In this document: positions 27,138 through 39,394 of the stretch, piece by piece
Layout of the letters: every line of letters starts with the position of its first letter
Numbering within the stretch: the first letter of the stretch is position 1
Source of the DNA: Capitulum mitella
Taxonomy: Eukaryota > Arthropoda > Thecostraca > Pollicipedomorpha > Pollicipedidae
Assembly (NCBI GenBank): GCA_030062745.1
Contig: CP099840.1
Location: 29,577,006 to 29,641,005 of the forward strand
Length of the DNA: 64,000 nt
Direction: 5' to 3'
Position numbers and translations under genes: made by a program
Notes under the pieces: generated by a model
Told to the model about the DNA's origin: nothing
Database searches by the model: none
The model's input: only the letters and a program-made list of their open reading frames with translations

Positions 27138-28000
27138 CCGGTTTCTGAGAAGTGTGCTTTGAAAAATATATGCGCATCCACAAGGATCACATAACTGCTC
27201 TGTCGCATTATCCGTCTGTTTCTGCCGATTCAGATTCGTCAGTCGTGATTTTTTGCACCTTTCCATTTCTTTCTGAAGAGCATGGATCAAAACTCAGCAC
27301 AGATCGTCACAGATCAGAGAGCATAGATCATATTCGAAGCAATTGTAGCATCCTTTGTGAACAATGCATTGAAACATTTGCCCACCAAATAGTCTAAAAT
27401 CTAAACGATGCAACTATAGCAGATAACGACTTGGTGGCAACATATATTATCGAAACAATGGAGTCAGAAATGATGAAAACTGAACATGTGGTAACAAAAA
27501 TTACCATGAAAGTATATGCTTGGTACTGAGACCTCAGATCAATGCATTTCGTTTAGTGGTAAACTGATACTTGACATCAAAAATGTATAGAAGAAAGAAG
27601 GAAATTTTGTCACAGGCAGATGGATGATTTCGGCGAAAGCGACTGTTTAGTTTATAAGCAAGTTTGCATGGGCTGACAGGCACAGGAGCTTCTGCCTCCT
27701 TTGGTCATCTGGTCGTCTGAAACAATGTCTTGGACCCAAACTGACCCCATGCCATCAGTGCGAAGAATACACAAGCTGAGCTTAAAAGGAGCAAACTGGG
27801 CAGATACGTATGCCTTAGACTTATCTGAACTAGATTTCGTTCAACAATGAGTTGTAGTTTCGACGGGAGACTTACGGGAGAGCCCAACCACGTCGGCTCA
27901 CCCCTTTGTAGTCGTCTTTGTAGCCGTGTGGCTTAGCTCCCCTGCCAATTGCAGGTCCCTGGTCCCTCGCTTCAAAGATGTACCGAAAGGAGGAACAAAT
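27138..28000. other. No gene recognised
   Basis: Unremarkable AT-leaning sequence; short open frames only. Confidence 0.6.
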
Positions 28001-28004
28001 AGAG

Positions 28005-28590
28005 TCATGGTTCTACGGTCTCTGGATCATTTTTAGATGTGATGAGTGCGAGGCCCATTTCCTGTCCCAGTTCGTGTTCGGGCGATAATGACGTTCCGCT
28101 GTCCTCCGCGATAACCGGCGAGCCCGGTTGCGACGCGAATGACCCGTCGAGAGCACAAGATTCTAAAAATGATTGGCCGGCAAAACTGTCCGTTCTTGGT
28201 TTCTGGACCACTTCTGGGCATAACGACCAAGCGACCCTCTCTCGGATGGAAGCCGGGGCCCAGAAGCATGGTCCGAACTCTTCCAGGGCAAGCCTGCCGT
28301 GTCCATCTCGCGAAGCCCCTTAAAAAATACAACTTCCCGGTCTCTGGGTCATTTCTGAGTGTTATTGGCACGAGGCCCTCTTACGGAAGGATGCTGGGGC
28401 GTCCTCGAAACCCGGCCTCCGGTTTGGCAAAGGCCACCTGGTTCCGTTCTGTGAGGCCCCTCGAAACACTGTAGGCTCCCGGGCTCTGGTTTGTTTTTTG
28501 AGCGTAATCGGTACGAGGTCCTCTCTCGCACCTAAGTCGTGACCCCTTAACACGCGCACTGGAAGTGGGGGTCTTTTTGTGCCCTCCACC
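28005..28590. repeat. About 144-bp tandem repeat, four diverged units
   Basis: Units begin with GGTCTCTGG and continue with TCATTTCTGAGTGT and GGCACGAGGCCCTC at about 28017, 28197, 28338 and 28482. The unit length is near a multiple of three, so plus-strand open frames show an approximate repeat of about 48 residues. Related units recur at 29900-30110. Confidence 0.7.
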
Positions 28591-28765
28591 CGTTTTTCTT
28601 GAAAATCTCGAGAAGGGATCGGAGCTGGCTGCTGCTACTTTGTGACATTTATGGCAGTTGAATAACTCGTCGAATGACGCAAAAAGAAAATCGAAAATAG
28701 GCCGGGAATTTTTGGAGTTTGAAGTAACTGAAGTCAAGCAAACATAACGAAAATAACGGTTGTAA
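28590..28765 (+). repeat. Interspersed repeat, copy 1
   Basis: CTTGAAAATCTCGAGAA, AACTCGTCGA, GGAATTTTTGGAGTTTGA and the terminal ACGAAAATA are shared in order with 63838-64000, in the same orientation. Confidence 0.75.
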
Positions 28766-28864
28766 AAAAAGGGGGTTTTGAAAAAGGAGTGGTTTTTTCC
28801 TTAAAATTTCTGCTTAAACGCAATCAGGCCATGTTGTTCGGGCATAAGTGATGGATGTACCAAG

Positions 28865-29222
28865 AAACCAGGGTAGTAAGGGTCAAGGTCATAAGGGTAA
28901 GGCCAAACAGCTTGTGACTTATCCAGATTTGCTTCAACATGTCGGTTTGTAAATCATAGAGACCCTAATAAAATGTGCCAACAACGCTGCGTATCCAGGG
29001 TCAGTAAAGAAAGGTCATCAAAGATCAAGGTCAAATATCTTGTGACCGTCCAGATCTTCACATCATTAAAATATATTAAGACCCTAACAAAACACTCCCC
29101 CATACCTAAAAGATCAGAGATAAGGTATCAAAGTAAGGGTAACTATTGGTACCTGGCCAGATTCTTCAATATGTCGATTGCTAAAATCATCAAAACCCAC
29201 TAAGAAGATGTTTGGCACATCG
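28865..29222. repeat. About 125-bp tandem repeat, three diverged units
   Basis: Each unit has AAGGTCA-like motifs, then CTTGTGAC...TCCAGAT..TTCA, then a GACCCTAA..AAA block. Units start near 28868, 28997 and 29106. Confidence 0.6.
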
Positions 29223-29229
29223 ATACTCA

Positions 29230-29234
29230 TGTAT

Positions 29235-29295
<61 letters not shown>

Positions 29296-29300
29296 CATAC
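29230..29300. repeat. (TA)n microsatellite
   Basis: About 45 bp of pure AT alternation (29245-29290) with ATATACAT flanks. Confidence 0.97.
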
Positions 29301-29879
29301 ATTGATATAGACGCTGGAAGTGATCAAATGTACCGATGTTGGCTACCTTCCCTGAAAATACGCCTAAAGATGCGTGTAACGCCCTCATTTACACTAAGCT
29401 ATCCCGTGTTGCTCGAAATTTGATCTTAAAAAGATGAAAAAAAATGAAAGCATAGGTCAATGACCTGACATGACCTAGGCCCGGAATCCCCACTCAAGAC
29501 GTCAAATGAATGGAAGTTGTCGTATCCACGTTTTAACGCTCAAGCAAACACCTGTTTCCCGTTCCGTTCGAAAAGTTGTACGAATGACCTGTACGGACAG
29601 AGAAAGTGTCCAAAGTTGACATTTCCGACCCCGGTTGAACTTGAAGATATTTATCTAGGGTCATAAAAATTGTATACAATGTAAATCGTTATAACCCTAC
29701 TCTGTCCACAAAAATTCACGTCTCTAGCTTTTCCGTTTCCGAGATCGGAGAGAAATCCAGTTGGACCTCCCCTTCCAGTGCGCGTTAGCGCGCAACCCCC
29801 TTTCACTGAGCGGGTTAACATGGCTCAGTCCCGAGTTAAGCGCAGGCCACCCCGGTCCATTTATTCTGTGAAGGCCCCC

Positions 29880-30120
29880 TTAACATTGCGAGGTATTGAC
29901 GTCGTTGGACCACCTTTGAGTGTAATCGACACGAGATCCCCTGCAGTATGGAAGCCGGGCTTTCTAGCAGGGTCCGAACTCTGTGTCAGGGTAGATCAGC
30001 AAGTTCATTCCGCGAGACCCCCTAAAAATCATAAGTTCACGGTCTCTAGTCACTTTTGGGTGCAACCTGTTCCAGGCCCCCGTCGGAAGAAAGTTGAGGC
30101 CTCTAACCAAAAAAGACTTG
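29880..30120. repeat. Units related to the 28.0-28.6-kb tandem repeat
   Basis: GGACCACCTTTGAGTGTAAT, CGACACGAGATCCC and ACGGTCTCTAGTCACTTTTG match the repeat unit at 28005-28590. Two units. Confidence 0.55.
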
Positions 30121-30289
30121 CAATAACACGCACGACGTGTGCCTACTTCCTTGCCTGCATAATTACGTCTCCCATTTTTGTTTTGTTTTTAAAGAGTTCG
30201 TCGCTCTTAACCCCATTTTCTTTCTTGGTTCAGTTTCTTACCAGGCCCCCGAAACCCATAAATGGGAGGGGAGCAGAAACATAATTTTG

Positions 30290-30725
30290 CCCCGGACCCA
30301 TCGCGATTGGGGGAAGGAAGCTGCCCGCTGCCCCTCCCTCCTCTTCCGCCACCCTCGGAAGCAGAACCAACCAAACCCTGGACAGTCCAACGCCCGTGGC
30401 AACACCAGACGAACGTTGATTCAGCCCGGGGGCCCAGTTCCAGCGGGCGGCGCTCGATTCCGAGCCGGGCAGCGCTCTCCTGGACGGACGGACGGCACCG
30501 GCCGAACATTATCGCCGACAGAATCGCGATGGCGAGCCCGTTGGGCCGTAACGGCCGGCGGCCGGCACGGTTACCGGTGACCGGAGCGGCAGAATTAGCC
30601 GCCCGTCGCTCTGTCGGCGGCGGCGGCGCCGGCGCCCCGCGGACGGTCCCGCCGCGCCGCCGAGCCGGCCGTCATCGACGTCACTCGTCTGATGAACTGT
30701 CTCGCGACCTCCGCACGGATGGATG
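30290..30725. other. CpG-dense block
   Basis: GC-rich with GGCGGCGGCGGCGCCGG-type runs. It shares a short phrase (CCGGCAC..TTACCGGT..ACC) with 23381-23403. Open frames on both strands are compositional. Confidence 0.45.
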
Positions 30726-32378
30726 GCCGCGCGTGGGTACAATGATTAGGTGTGGAGAGACAACCTCAGTCTGCTGCCGTTGGCAAGGGCTACGTTGGCG
30801 TATTGCTGTTTGTAAGGCATGGTCATTGACCATTTGTTCTCCCTTTGGTGTTGCTTTGTTCGATTGTGTTTTCCGCTTTGATTGTACAACATGCTTTGCG
30901 ATTAAATATAGATACGATTTAAAGGAATGACTGAGATTTCATCCTTCAATCGGACATGGTCATGACGCCGCCACTGCTGGCAATCATTGGAACCCGTATA
31001 GTTGAAGTGCTATTTGAAAATAATTAAATCTAAACGTCATCAAAGGGCTGATGACGAATATGAAACTTTTTCTGATATGAGCCTTCCCTTCTCACTTATC
31101 TCCCGTCCAGAAACGCTTTCACTACTACACACACGAGAAGCACAGTTATTAAATTAGTCATTTAAATGGCTACTACATAATTTATATCAGCATTTAGAGG
31201 TATATCGTAGATAAATCCAAAATTGGCGGAATTTGTTTCAGCAAGGTCGGTGGAACTAAACAAGGTTTGAAATAAGCATTTCCGATGAGGTTGTGAGTAA
31301 AAACGATGACACGAGTAGGACTCGGTGAGCCGATAATTACTGTTCTTTACAAATTGTTTATGTCGTAGTAAGAGTGTGTACTAAGATTTTGCGTGTGCAA
31401 TTTATGCTGCTGCTAATTATTGGTTTCCCACAGGCGTCCGCATCAGCTGAATACTAATTGGCCCCAGTGCCGACTGACTTTACATGTTACCCTCATTTAG
31501 GAAGTCCATTTGTTTTGAAGACGTTTTCGCTTGGAGAGTTTCAATGCAATTTTGAATAATCCAAGGATAATGTACGAAAGAATTAATTATGGCTGAATGT
31601 ACGCATGCCATGAGATTCACGTTAGTGCGAAATGTTCCAGCACCTTAAGTTTCAAGTCAGTTGCCATTCTCAAGAGATTTGCCGACGGCATGCCCCAGCG
31701 TCATGTCTAACACTGTCTAGTTTTTTGTCGCCTCTGACGCCGGTTGTCGTACGAAAGAAAACTGGCGCCAGCTGTTCTCAATCTCCAAACCTTTCAGCCT
31801 GTATTTGAGCCTGTTGACAACCGCGTGTGCCATCGAATTCATGGATTTTTGTGTTGTTTCCATCAAAACGTGGACAACTTGAAAGAAAAGGATTTTGAAC
31901 ATCTAGCAATGAAAATCTTGGTCGACTAACCCTGCAGCAGATGTACTTAAAGGCAGAAAAACATGACGAATGTCAATGGGTGATACCGAAAAAAATCCAC
32001 CACAAATGCTGCTCTACTGCATTTGAGATTCAACCAGTTCCCGGAGTTTTACGTTCCAGCTGCAGCAATCTTTGATTGCCCTCGACCGTTGCCTACCATG
32101 GTCTAGATCATGACTTTCTAAGCCTTTCAGCCGAGGCTCTACCCGTCTCCCGCCTCCCAGGTCTGCCAGCTGCCTGCCAAGCCGCTTAAGAGCATATGGC
32201 CATTTCCGGGCTCGTGACGGGGTAACAATGCCGCCCGCAATCTTTCGGCGAACCCGTAACGCCGCCGGGCCGCGACTTGGGTTTTCAGCAGGCCAGATCC
32301 GAGTTTGTCCGACCCTGTCGGAGACTGCAGCTCCGGGGAACAGGGCGACGCCAGGCCGGCGGACCGGGCGGCGGAGGG
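30726..32378. other. No gene recognised
   Basis: Ordinary sequence with short frames and no motif. Confidence 0.6.
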
Positions 32379-32525
32379 CCTGTTTATACAGATCTGACGG
32401 CAACACCAGCAGCCTGACCTGACCGGCACGTGCTCCCCATGCCTTTCCCGCGCTGCGGCAGCCCGCCTGTTTATACAGGGCTGATGGCGGTACTAGTAGA
32501 CTGACTTGACCGGCGCGTGCTCCCC
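32379..32525. repeat. 87-bp tandem duplication
   Basis: Two units start CCTGTTTATACAG at 32379 and 32466 and include CTGAC.TGACCGGC.CGTGCTCCCC. They cause the repeated motif in the minus frame 32014-32529, which I treat as non-coding. Confidence 0.75.
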
Positions 32526-32814
32526 TCATTCCTCGGAGGCCACTATCGGGACTGAAGCTATTCTGAGCTTAATTTACAACTGTGAGCTTGTTTATTTATT
32601 TAATTATGTCCGGAGTTCAATTAGGTCACAAAAGATGGATTTCGCTGGTTCTACCAATGAAGCTGATTTCAAAAGCAGTAGCGCAGCCGGGTTTTCTTCA
32701 GGAGTTTAATTGTTGAAAATGTCTCGAAAAATGCAAAAGGTTTGGATACCAGAGGTCATCCACTGGTAAACTGCTAAAACAGGGCGCTAAGACAAATTTA
32801 CCCCTTTCAACCAC

Positions 32815-33230
32815 AGGCGCAGCCAAGGACTGGGGGCCGGGGGTCCGTCCCCCTTAAGCCCGCATTTTTTGCAAAAAGCATTGCACATCGTCTTCCCCGC
32901 AGACGATTTTCGTATAATGTTAGTTCACACTGAGCTCCCCCTAAAAAAAAATCCTGGCATCGCCCCTTCTTTCAACCCTCCACCCCTCCGCCTTCGTTGC
33001 TGTTCAAGAGACACACACCGCACGCCTTTAATTAACAATAGCAACGTTTTAAGATGTGCTGTAATAATATGAAGACCATGAACATATTCAAGTAGTTAAC
33101 TCCGCATTCCCAGGTGTTCGAATCGTCCTTTGCTTACCGGGGGGGGGGAGGGGGATGCTATCGAGAACCCCCATGATCTCGATAGCTAAGAGAACTACGG
33201 ACGGTGCAATAACGTGCCCCTGACTGGATT
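32815..33230 (+). repeat. MITE-like segment with GGCGCAGCCAAGG end and G/C homopolymers
   Basis: Begins ACAGGCGCAGCCAAGGACTG with a G-run. It includes C-rich stretches and a G9 run at 33140-33149 and ends near TGCCCCTGACTGG. The end resembles the CAGGGGCGTAGCC class. Boundaries are approximate. Confidence 0.4.
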
Positions 33231-33232
33231 TT

Positions 33233-34395
33233 TATGGGATTGCAAGAGAGCGAACAAACCCAGCGCCACGAAACTTCGTGTACCTTTTGTTTGATCATTT
33301 TTACACCTTGCGTCAAAGTTCTGACCTCAGGTCAAGTCAGGTGTCTGACCTAGGTCACGTCAAACGGACCTATATCCAAAAAAGTTTAGTGCCCTGCAAC
33401 TTTTCCTGAAAACAAAATATCATAATAATACTTTCAGGGATAAGTGATCTTGATAGATGCAACAAATCTACTATCTCAGATTTTTCAGAATTTTCTGGAT
33501 CATTGACCTAAGGTCAAACGCGTTTTTAAGATATGCCGTCGTTCATTCCGGAAATTGGCGGAATTTTTCGTAACATTTTTACTGTGGAGTGATACCGACA
33601 TCTAGTTGCCGTCAATGGGCAAAGAATCAGTGACTTCTAGCCATTGACCTGAGGTCAGGTCACGAATAACTGTTATAAGCCAAAACGTACCACAGTCAAA
33701 ATCAGCGATGAATTACTCAGAATGGGTAGAAAATGGCAGAGCTGGCTTGCACAGACGCAAGCAATACCAAGAACCTCAAAAAGCTTGAAAAACTCCACAT
33801 TCTGAAAATAAACAGCCTCTCGCGAATAATACTCCGCCAATTGTGTAGATTAGTAACTAATCAATTTTTCCAAAACTTAAGCATGAGAAACCATGACAAG
33901 TACCATTAAGATAAAAAATGACATGAATAGGCTTATGTCGCAAAAACAAAGGAAGCTAAAATTAGTTTCCGTTAATTTCTTCTTGCGTACGGCTGCGTCG
34001 CCCGCCGACAGACGACGTGAAAATTGGCGTGTCTTTAACTCAACGTTTCGGCGTATACATTGAACAAATCCGGGAAATTAGACGTGTATCGGCATCGGCG
34101 GATTACCTGTGCGTCGGTGCCTTTACCTATGCGTTATTAGTCACAGCCCTTGAGATCCAGGCCGTTTCTCGGTCTCATGCAGTCGGCTATGAGAAAACAT
34201 ATATAGGGCGTAAATGGCTTACATTAATATTACTCAAAACTAAAAATGAGACCAGTTTCGAGCTCTAATTGTCACGAACTTTCCAACGGTGTGCTTATTT
34301 TTAAAGTGCGACCAGCCGTTCGAGAATTAAAGGAGGCCGGTCAACCCCCCCCCCCCCAGTCGGGCATGATCGCCGCCGACTCACGGTCGGGTGTG
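33233..34395 (+). mobile_element. Non-autonomous TIR element, copy A (AGGTCA-rich)
   Basis: About 1.15 kb, matched over its whole length by the inverted copy at 58142-59362, roughly 85-90% identical by eye. The right end carries a C-run, CCAGTCGGGC, TGATC and CCGCCGAC. In copy B the left end shows a matching inverted motif (CCGACTGGGGGG...CGGTTG). The body holds several AGGTCA/TGACCT clusters (33322-33360, 33503-33520, 33640-33665). A 72-84-codon ORF starts at 34017 with a hydrophobic core (LCVGAFTYALLVTALEI). No transposase is seen. Confidence 0.75.
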
Positions 34396-35700
34396 GGTTA
34401 ACTGATCTTGAGTACGGAACAATCTAAAAAAAGGCCAGAAACGCATTTCCATTGTGAAAAAGTTATTTGCTAATCCTCGGGTCACGTCAAATCAGGTCAG
34501 CAACCATTGGAATACAACACCGAGTTATGTCGAAATTGGCACTTGAGTAAAGCTACTTCAGGCATGCTTTCTTGAATCAGCGTTGCGAATTGGTTGGTTA
34601 GATATGATAAGTTTGATCGGAAAAATATTGATGTAGGTCACCAAAGGTCTCATGAGGTCAACTAAGGTCAGATCTTACAACATCCGTGTCCTGTGATCTG
34701 GTGAATGTGCAAATGTTAAACAAACGCCATTCGATCGCTATAATCAAGCTTATGTGCTTTTTTAATGACATACAAGTCAAAGACGCGTCAGGTCATGTCA
34801 GGTCAAGGGCGATAACAAGCAAAATGTGCCTGTTTCATTCGAAAAATCACGGTGCCACAGAACAAAACGAACTAATGAAACACGTCTGAGATCATAAGAA
34901 CAGCCTGAACTCACTAGAACAATTCCTATGGCTAATACAGTCACGCAAGGTCATATAAATGTCACGCCACTTCAAATGAATAATTTTTGCATTTCAGAAT
35001 CGAACGAAAGAAAAGATGTGAAAACAATTCTGTACGGTGCCTTAAAACATGTCATGAAATTCTACGGCCTCCCAAGTGACAAGGGACGTTTGAAATGATT
35101 TTAGGTGGCTGCAAGTTACATAAGGTCATGACATTTTAAGGCCTTTACGATCATAAACTGAAATGTACACATTTAATGCTTCAACATAAGTGAGTGGCAA
35201 ATGCATTCATATCCAATTTTGCCGTAAATTCGCTTTTGTAACCAACTGACCTGGCCTCAGACCAATGACCCGTCATAAACGGTACGCTGCATCATTCAAA
35301 AAGCGTAGCGGACGGTTTGCATAGGCTTTCTGGTCCAAAAAGTCCCCTTTTATTATGTATTATTGCGGTATGAGTATTTAAAACATTAGTGGTAAGTATT
35401 AATGACATGTGATTATGTACAGAGTAATTTCTGGCAGCAAGACCACAAAGAAATGGCATCTCAGGACGGTTGAAATGAGGCAGGCCGACAATTTTCCCAA
35501 AAACTGAGAACATGTATTTTGTAGAGAATAAGCCGGGAACTAGAACAGCGCTTTCCGTTTGTCGATATCTCCTTTTGATAATCGTTGGTACACGCCTGAT
35601 TTTTTTGCACGCATTGCTTAAAATTTAATTAGGTCAGCGACCTGACACGACCTGGTTCTGAAGTTTTGTCACAAGATGTAGCAATGATATGGTAAAAGCT
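34396..35700. repeat. AGGTCA-rich repeat sequence
   Basis: Clusters of AGGTCA or its complement at about 34478, 34633-34670, 34785-34806, 34947, 35121, 35248 and 35631-35655, every 100-300 bp. They sit in otherwise AT-rich sequence, with no ORF of note. Confidence 0.55.
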
Positions 35701-36760
35701 GTTGTAATAGCTGCTGAGAATTTCACGTTTCCAGCTCTATTTATTTTTGCGCTATGTTTAGAAAAAACTGAAAGGGGTTCTCGAGAACCCACTGCTGTGC
35801 GAAGGTTCAAAGACGATACGTATAAATGCTAGATCGAGCGTAACGTGTCGTTGCTGATTATTTCCTACGCGCATCGCATCTCTTCCATGCGTATGCATCA
35901 CGCCAACAAATTAACGTTACAAACAATGAAAATAACGCATGGTTGCAGCCAGGACCGATGACGAGAGGATCCGCAGCATCATTGGTGCGGCTTGGACGAT
36001 AAAGAAAGCACCGGAGCCGCCCACGGGCGGCTGCATCCGGCACCATTTCTGGTCTCGTAAGGCCGTTATGCATCAGCTGGGTGCCATCCACCCGCTGTTT
36101 CCATATTCGAGGACCGCCGCTTCCGATCGTACGCCAGCGTTAAGGCCGTCACGTTACGTGACGTCAGACAGAGCGTTGCCTGAGGCGGGTTACGCTTTGG
36201 TTCAGCGTCTGTCGTCAGCTGCACGGCTGAGACGTCCGAACAGGCACCGGCTCACAGCAAGATACGACACACCCGGAAACGTCAACACCTTTACAAAGGG
36301 CCATTAATCATCGCCATCCCCGGCGCCTTCCGGCCAACGGAAAATACCTCGGCGATCTTGACAGGAAGCAAGTCACGCGCCACCACCATGGCAAAATGCC
36401 ACACCACGCCAGAACTTATTGTCGCTGGAAGACGAAAATGGTTACCTTCGGCATGCGTCGGCCTAACAGGGCTTGAAGCACATCTTCTGCCTGTGCTGGT
36501 TCAGTACTGGATGAGCACTTCTGAGTTCGCAGGTTTTCCCGATGGCTTTAGCACTGGCACACTTGAGCATTCAATCACCACTCATTCGTCGAAATGGAAA
36601 GCTCCAAGTATAAGAGACCGACTTCACGTGACCAGCCCACAACTCCGTGTCGCCGTGTGACAACACTGCGTCACGGTGCGACCGACCTGTGAAAATGTGG
36701 TGCAATCCCCACGTGAAAGTGTAACGACTTTATGTTAACAGGTCATCAGCCATGAGTGAC
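35701..36760. other. No gene recognised
   Basis: A balanced-composition frame at 35939-36307 plus (122 codons) has no known motif. 36660-36760 leads into the GTGACC minisatellite. Confidence 0.5.
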
Positions 36761-36945
36761 CAGTTGATCAGTTCTGTGTAATAGTGTGACCAGCTGTGTT
36801 TGCCCGTGTGACCGGTTGCCCAGCTGTGTGTGCCCGTGTGCCCGGCTCTGTGTCCTCACGTGACCAGCTGTGTTTGCCCGTGTGACCGGTTGCCCAGCTC
36901 TGTGCGCCCGTGTGACCAGCTCTGGGCTGGTCCCGAGCCCGGCTC
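36761..36945. repeat. GTGTGACCAGCTGTG minisatellite
   Basis: Irregular units built from TGCCCGTGTGACC and CCAGCTGTGT. A longer phrase (GACCAGCTGTGTTTGCCCGT) occurs at about 36789 and about 36861, suggesting a higher-order unit of about 72 bp. Confidence 0.75.
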
Positions 36946-37169
36946 TTACCTCCGGTGCACCCTGTGCCGCACCGTTGGCCCTGTAACGGTTTGATGTCTA
37001 TGCCAGTGCGCCTGTGTAGCTGATTTTGGCTCGGCTCCGCGTCCGCCCGGCGCTTTCCGGCGGCTGGTGTGCCGCGTTCCGCTTACTTCCGGTCCACTTC
37101 GGCAGAGGTCGGCCACTGATAAACGCCTCCTTTCAGAGACTGATACGAGGAGTCTGCACCTCACTCCCA

Positions 37170-37395
37170 GGCAGAGGCGCAGCCAAGAGTGGGGGGGGGG
37201 AGGAACGGTGCGAATGGAGCTAAAGGCACTCCAGACAGATGTTTCAGGGACCATTGGCGTCCAGAATAGACTGATCGCCACCAGCCCAAAACGCCTAGCT
37301 TTTGACAGACCCCATTTTAACCCGTCCCGAACCAGTGGTCAGATCCACCTTCCCCGTACCAGGGAGTGTTTGAACCCTCCCCCGTAACTCGCGAA
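37170..37395 (+). repeat. MITE-like segment with GAGGCGCAGCCAAG end
   Basis: Starts GGCAGAGGCGCAGCCAAGAG followed by a G9 run. The body includes CCCAAAACGCCTAGC and ends near CCCTCCCCCGTAACTCGCG. Only the left end clearly matches the family. Confidence 0.4.
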
Positions 37396-39060
37396 CCTCG
37401 TATCGGAGAAAATAAAAGATACATCATTGCAAAGCACTTCATGAGAAAAGCTCGAAACTTGTAACATTTTTGGAGATTGGTCAAAACTTTACGTAAACAT
37501 AGCCAAAAATTGCAAGATTTATTTGTTTATTTCAAAACTTTTTTCTTAATAGCTTTAATTCAATTTTTACTTTTTCAAAATTTAATTCAATAATTTTTTT
37601 CCTTGATAGATAAGGAACTAATCCATATTTTGCCTGAAATTATGCCTTGAACGGTAGCTAATAACACGCAAAAGAACCTTTTCAAGCAAAGGTACCTCTT
37701 TTTGACCTTCATCGCGAGTCAGGTCGGGTCACGCCCTAGTTCCAAAATGGTGCGTTCCCAAAAATGGACGTCCTCTTTTTCTTCTTACTGATGCACATGT
37801 TTTATGGCCAATTTGCATTTAAGAGGGTGCTGATGAGATACCCAAGCACTCTATGATACCCAAGCACGATTTCAGGTTAAACTAAAGGTCAGCTGAGGTC
37901 AACCAAAGCCAAGTCTTCAAATGATAAGAAATCGAAATATTGAAAGTTTTAGCGGAGTCTACGTGGCCAGTGGAGTATTTTTTCGGGATTCGGGAAAAGT
38001 GAATGGAGGCCAAGAGGTCACATGAGGTCACCGGCCGACGGTCTCCGACGTAATTTGATGCGCCTGCCGTGGGGAGAAATAAATCAGTTGCACATGGCCA
38101 TGTGGGAATTTTCTTTTAATGGCATCTTTTCTCGCAGTTTATCTTTAGCATTGTTTTTACACTTTGCAGTGACCCATTCAAAGCCACAAAAAAGTGTTTA
38201 TTGCATTGCTCAGGCCAAAAAGGGTCACTGACTTCTGATTACCTCTAGTTGCCCCGTTTTGCCCTACAGTATCAGATAAAATTATCTGGGGCCTTAAATT
38301 AGGATTCGCCATCCGTTTTAACCCCGTGGTACTGCCAATTACAGATTCCGGGCAAAAAAAAAACAGATTTATAACATGCACCCAAATTGATGGGTCGTGA
38401 ATTTTGACAGAATATCAGCAATAGATGAAAGAAAGGCAGTCTAAGTTTGGCGACTCTGTGTTCTCCATTATTCCGCTATGACGAAAAGCCATGACGGGGT
38501 GTCCAAACATCCCCCCCCGTACCGGGCGGGTTAAAAACCCGGAGGGCCCCTGAGGTACAACGTTCCAAGTTTCTACAACAAAGGCGTTCAATGGTGACCG
38601 GGCCAAGGAATGACACTATCTCCACCACTACACCGATCTGCATCTACCCGTATCTAAAGCTGCGGTCAACACTACGAGTGGCGCACGTGCTGCAAAGGTT
38701 CGACACCCTTGGTTTCAGATAACACTGCTTCCACATATCTCTGGAAGATTTTCTTGTTGAATGAGTATCTTTTGGTATGACTATCACATCAGTTAAAAGG
38801 GTCTGTGTCCATTTTTTTTTTTTGTTCGAAGCAGCCTGTTGACCACGATGTATGGAACAGTTACAGGGAAAATACTAAATAGTAATATTTGAACACGATG
38901 TCCTTTAAAAATGGACGCAAGCAACAACAAATTCTGGAACTTAAACAACGTCTAGACAAACCCGCTACCAAGCATGCGCTTCCCTGACATCCCCCAGCCG
39001 GAGCTCCGATTAAACTGGCCGGACACTCGTGTCGGCACACACCCCAGGGATCTGTCCTAG
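37396..39060. repeat. AGGTCA-type repeats and unassigned sequence
   Basis: AGGTCA clusters at 37705-37735, 37886-37910 and 38012-38035 resemble those at 34-35 kb. 38250-39060 shows no recognised gene. Confidence 0.4.
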
Positions 39061-39300
39061 ACACGGCCGATCGACCAGCCAGTCGGGCGCAGGCTCAGAG
39101 TACGACCAGCCAGACAGGCACGGGCTCAGAGTACGACCAGCGCAGGCTCAGAGTACGATCAGCCAGACAGGCACAGGCTCTGGAATACGACCAGCCAGAC
39201 AGGCACGGGCTTAGAGTACGACCAGTGCAGGTTCAGAGTACGATCAGCCAGACAGGCGCAAACTCAGGAATACGGCCAGCCCGACAGGCGCAGGCTTGGA
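39061..39300. repeat. 31-bp minisatellite
   Basis: Units of CAGCCAGACAGGCACGGGCT plus CAGAGTACGAC, mixed with a shorter 22-bp variant (CAGCGCAGGCTCAGAGTACG). Confidence 0.85.
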
Positions 39301-39394
39301 GTCCATGCGACATCGGGCTGTGGAACCCGAGGCGCCACTCCGGCCGTAATACCGACTCTCGTGGACACCGAACTCGAGCATCGGACTCAGGAAC

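Noticed and set aside
32014..32529. 171-codon minus frame with a repeated AGQV.LLV.PS.LYKQA motif
   Set aside because: Explained by an 87-bp tandem duplication whose length happens to be a multiple of three; no homologous domain recognised.
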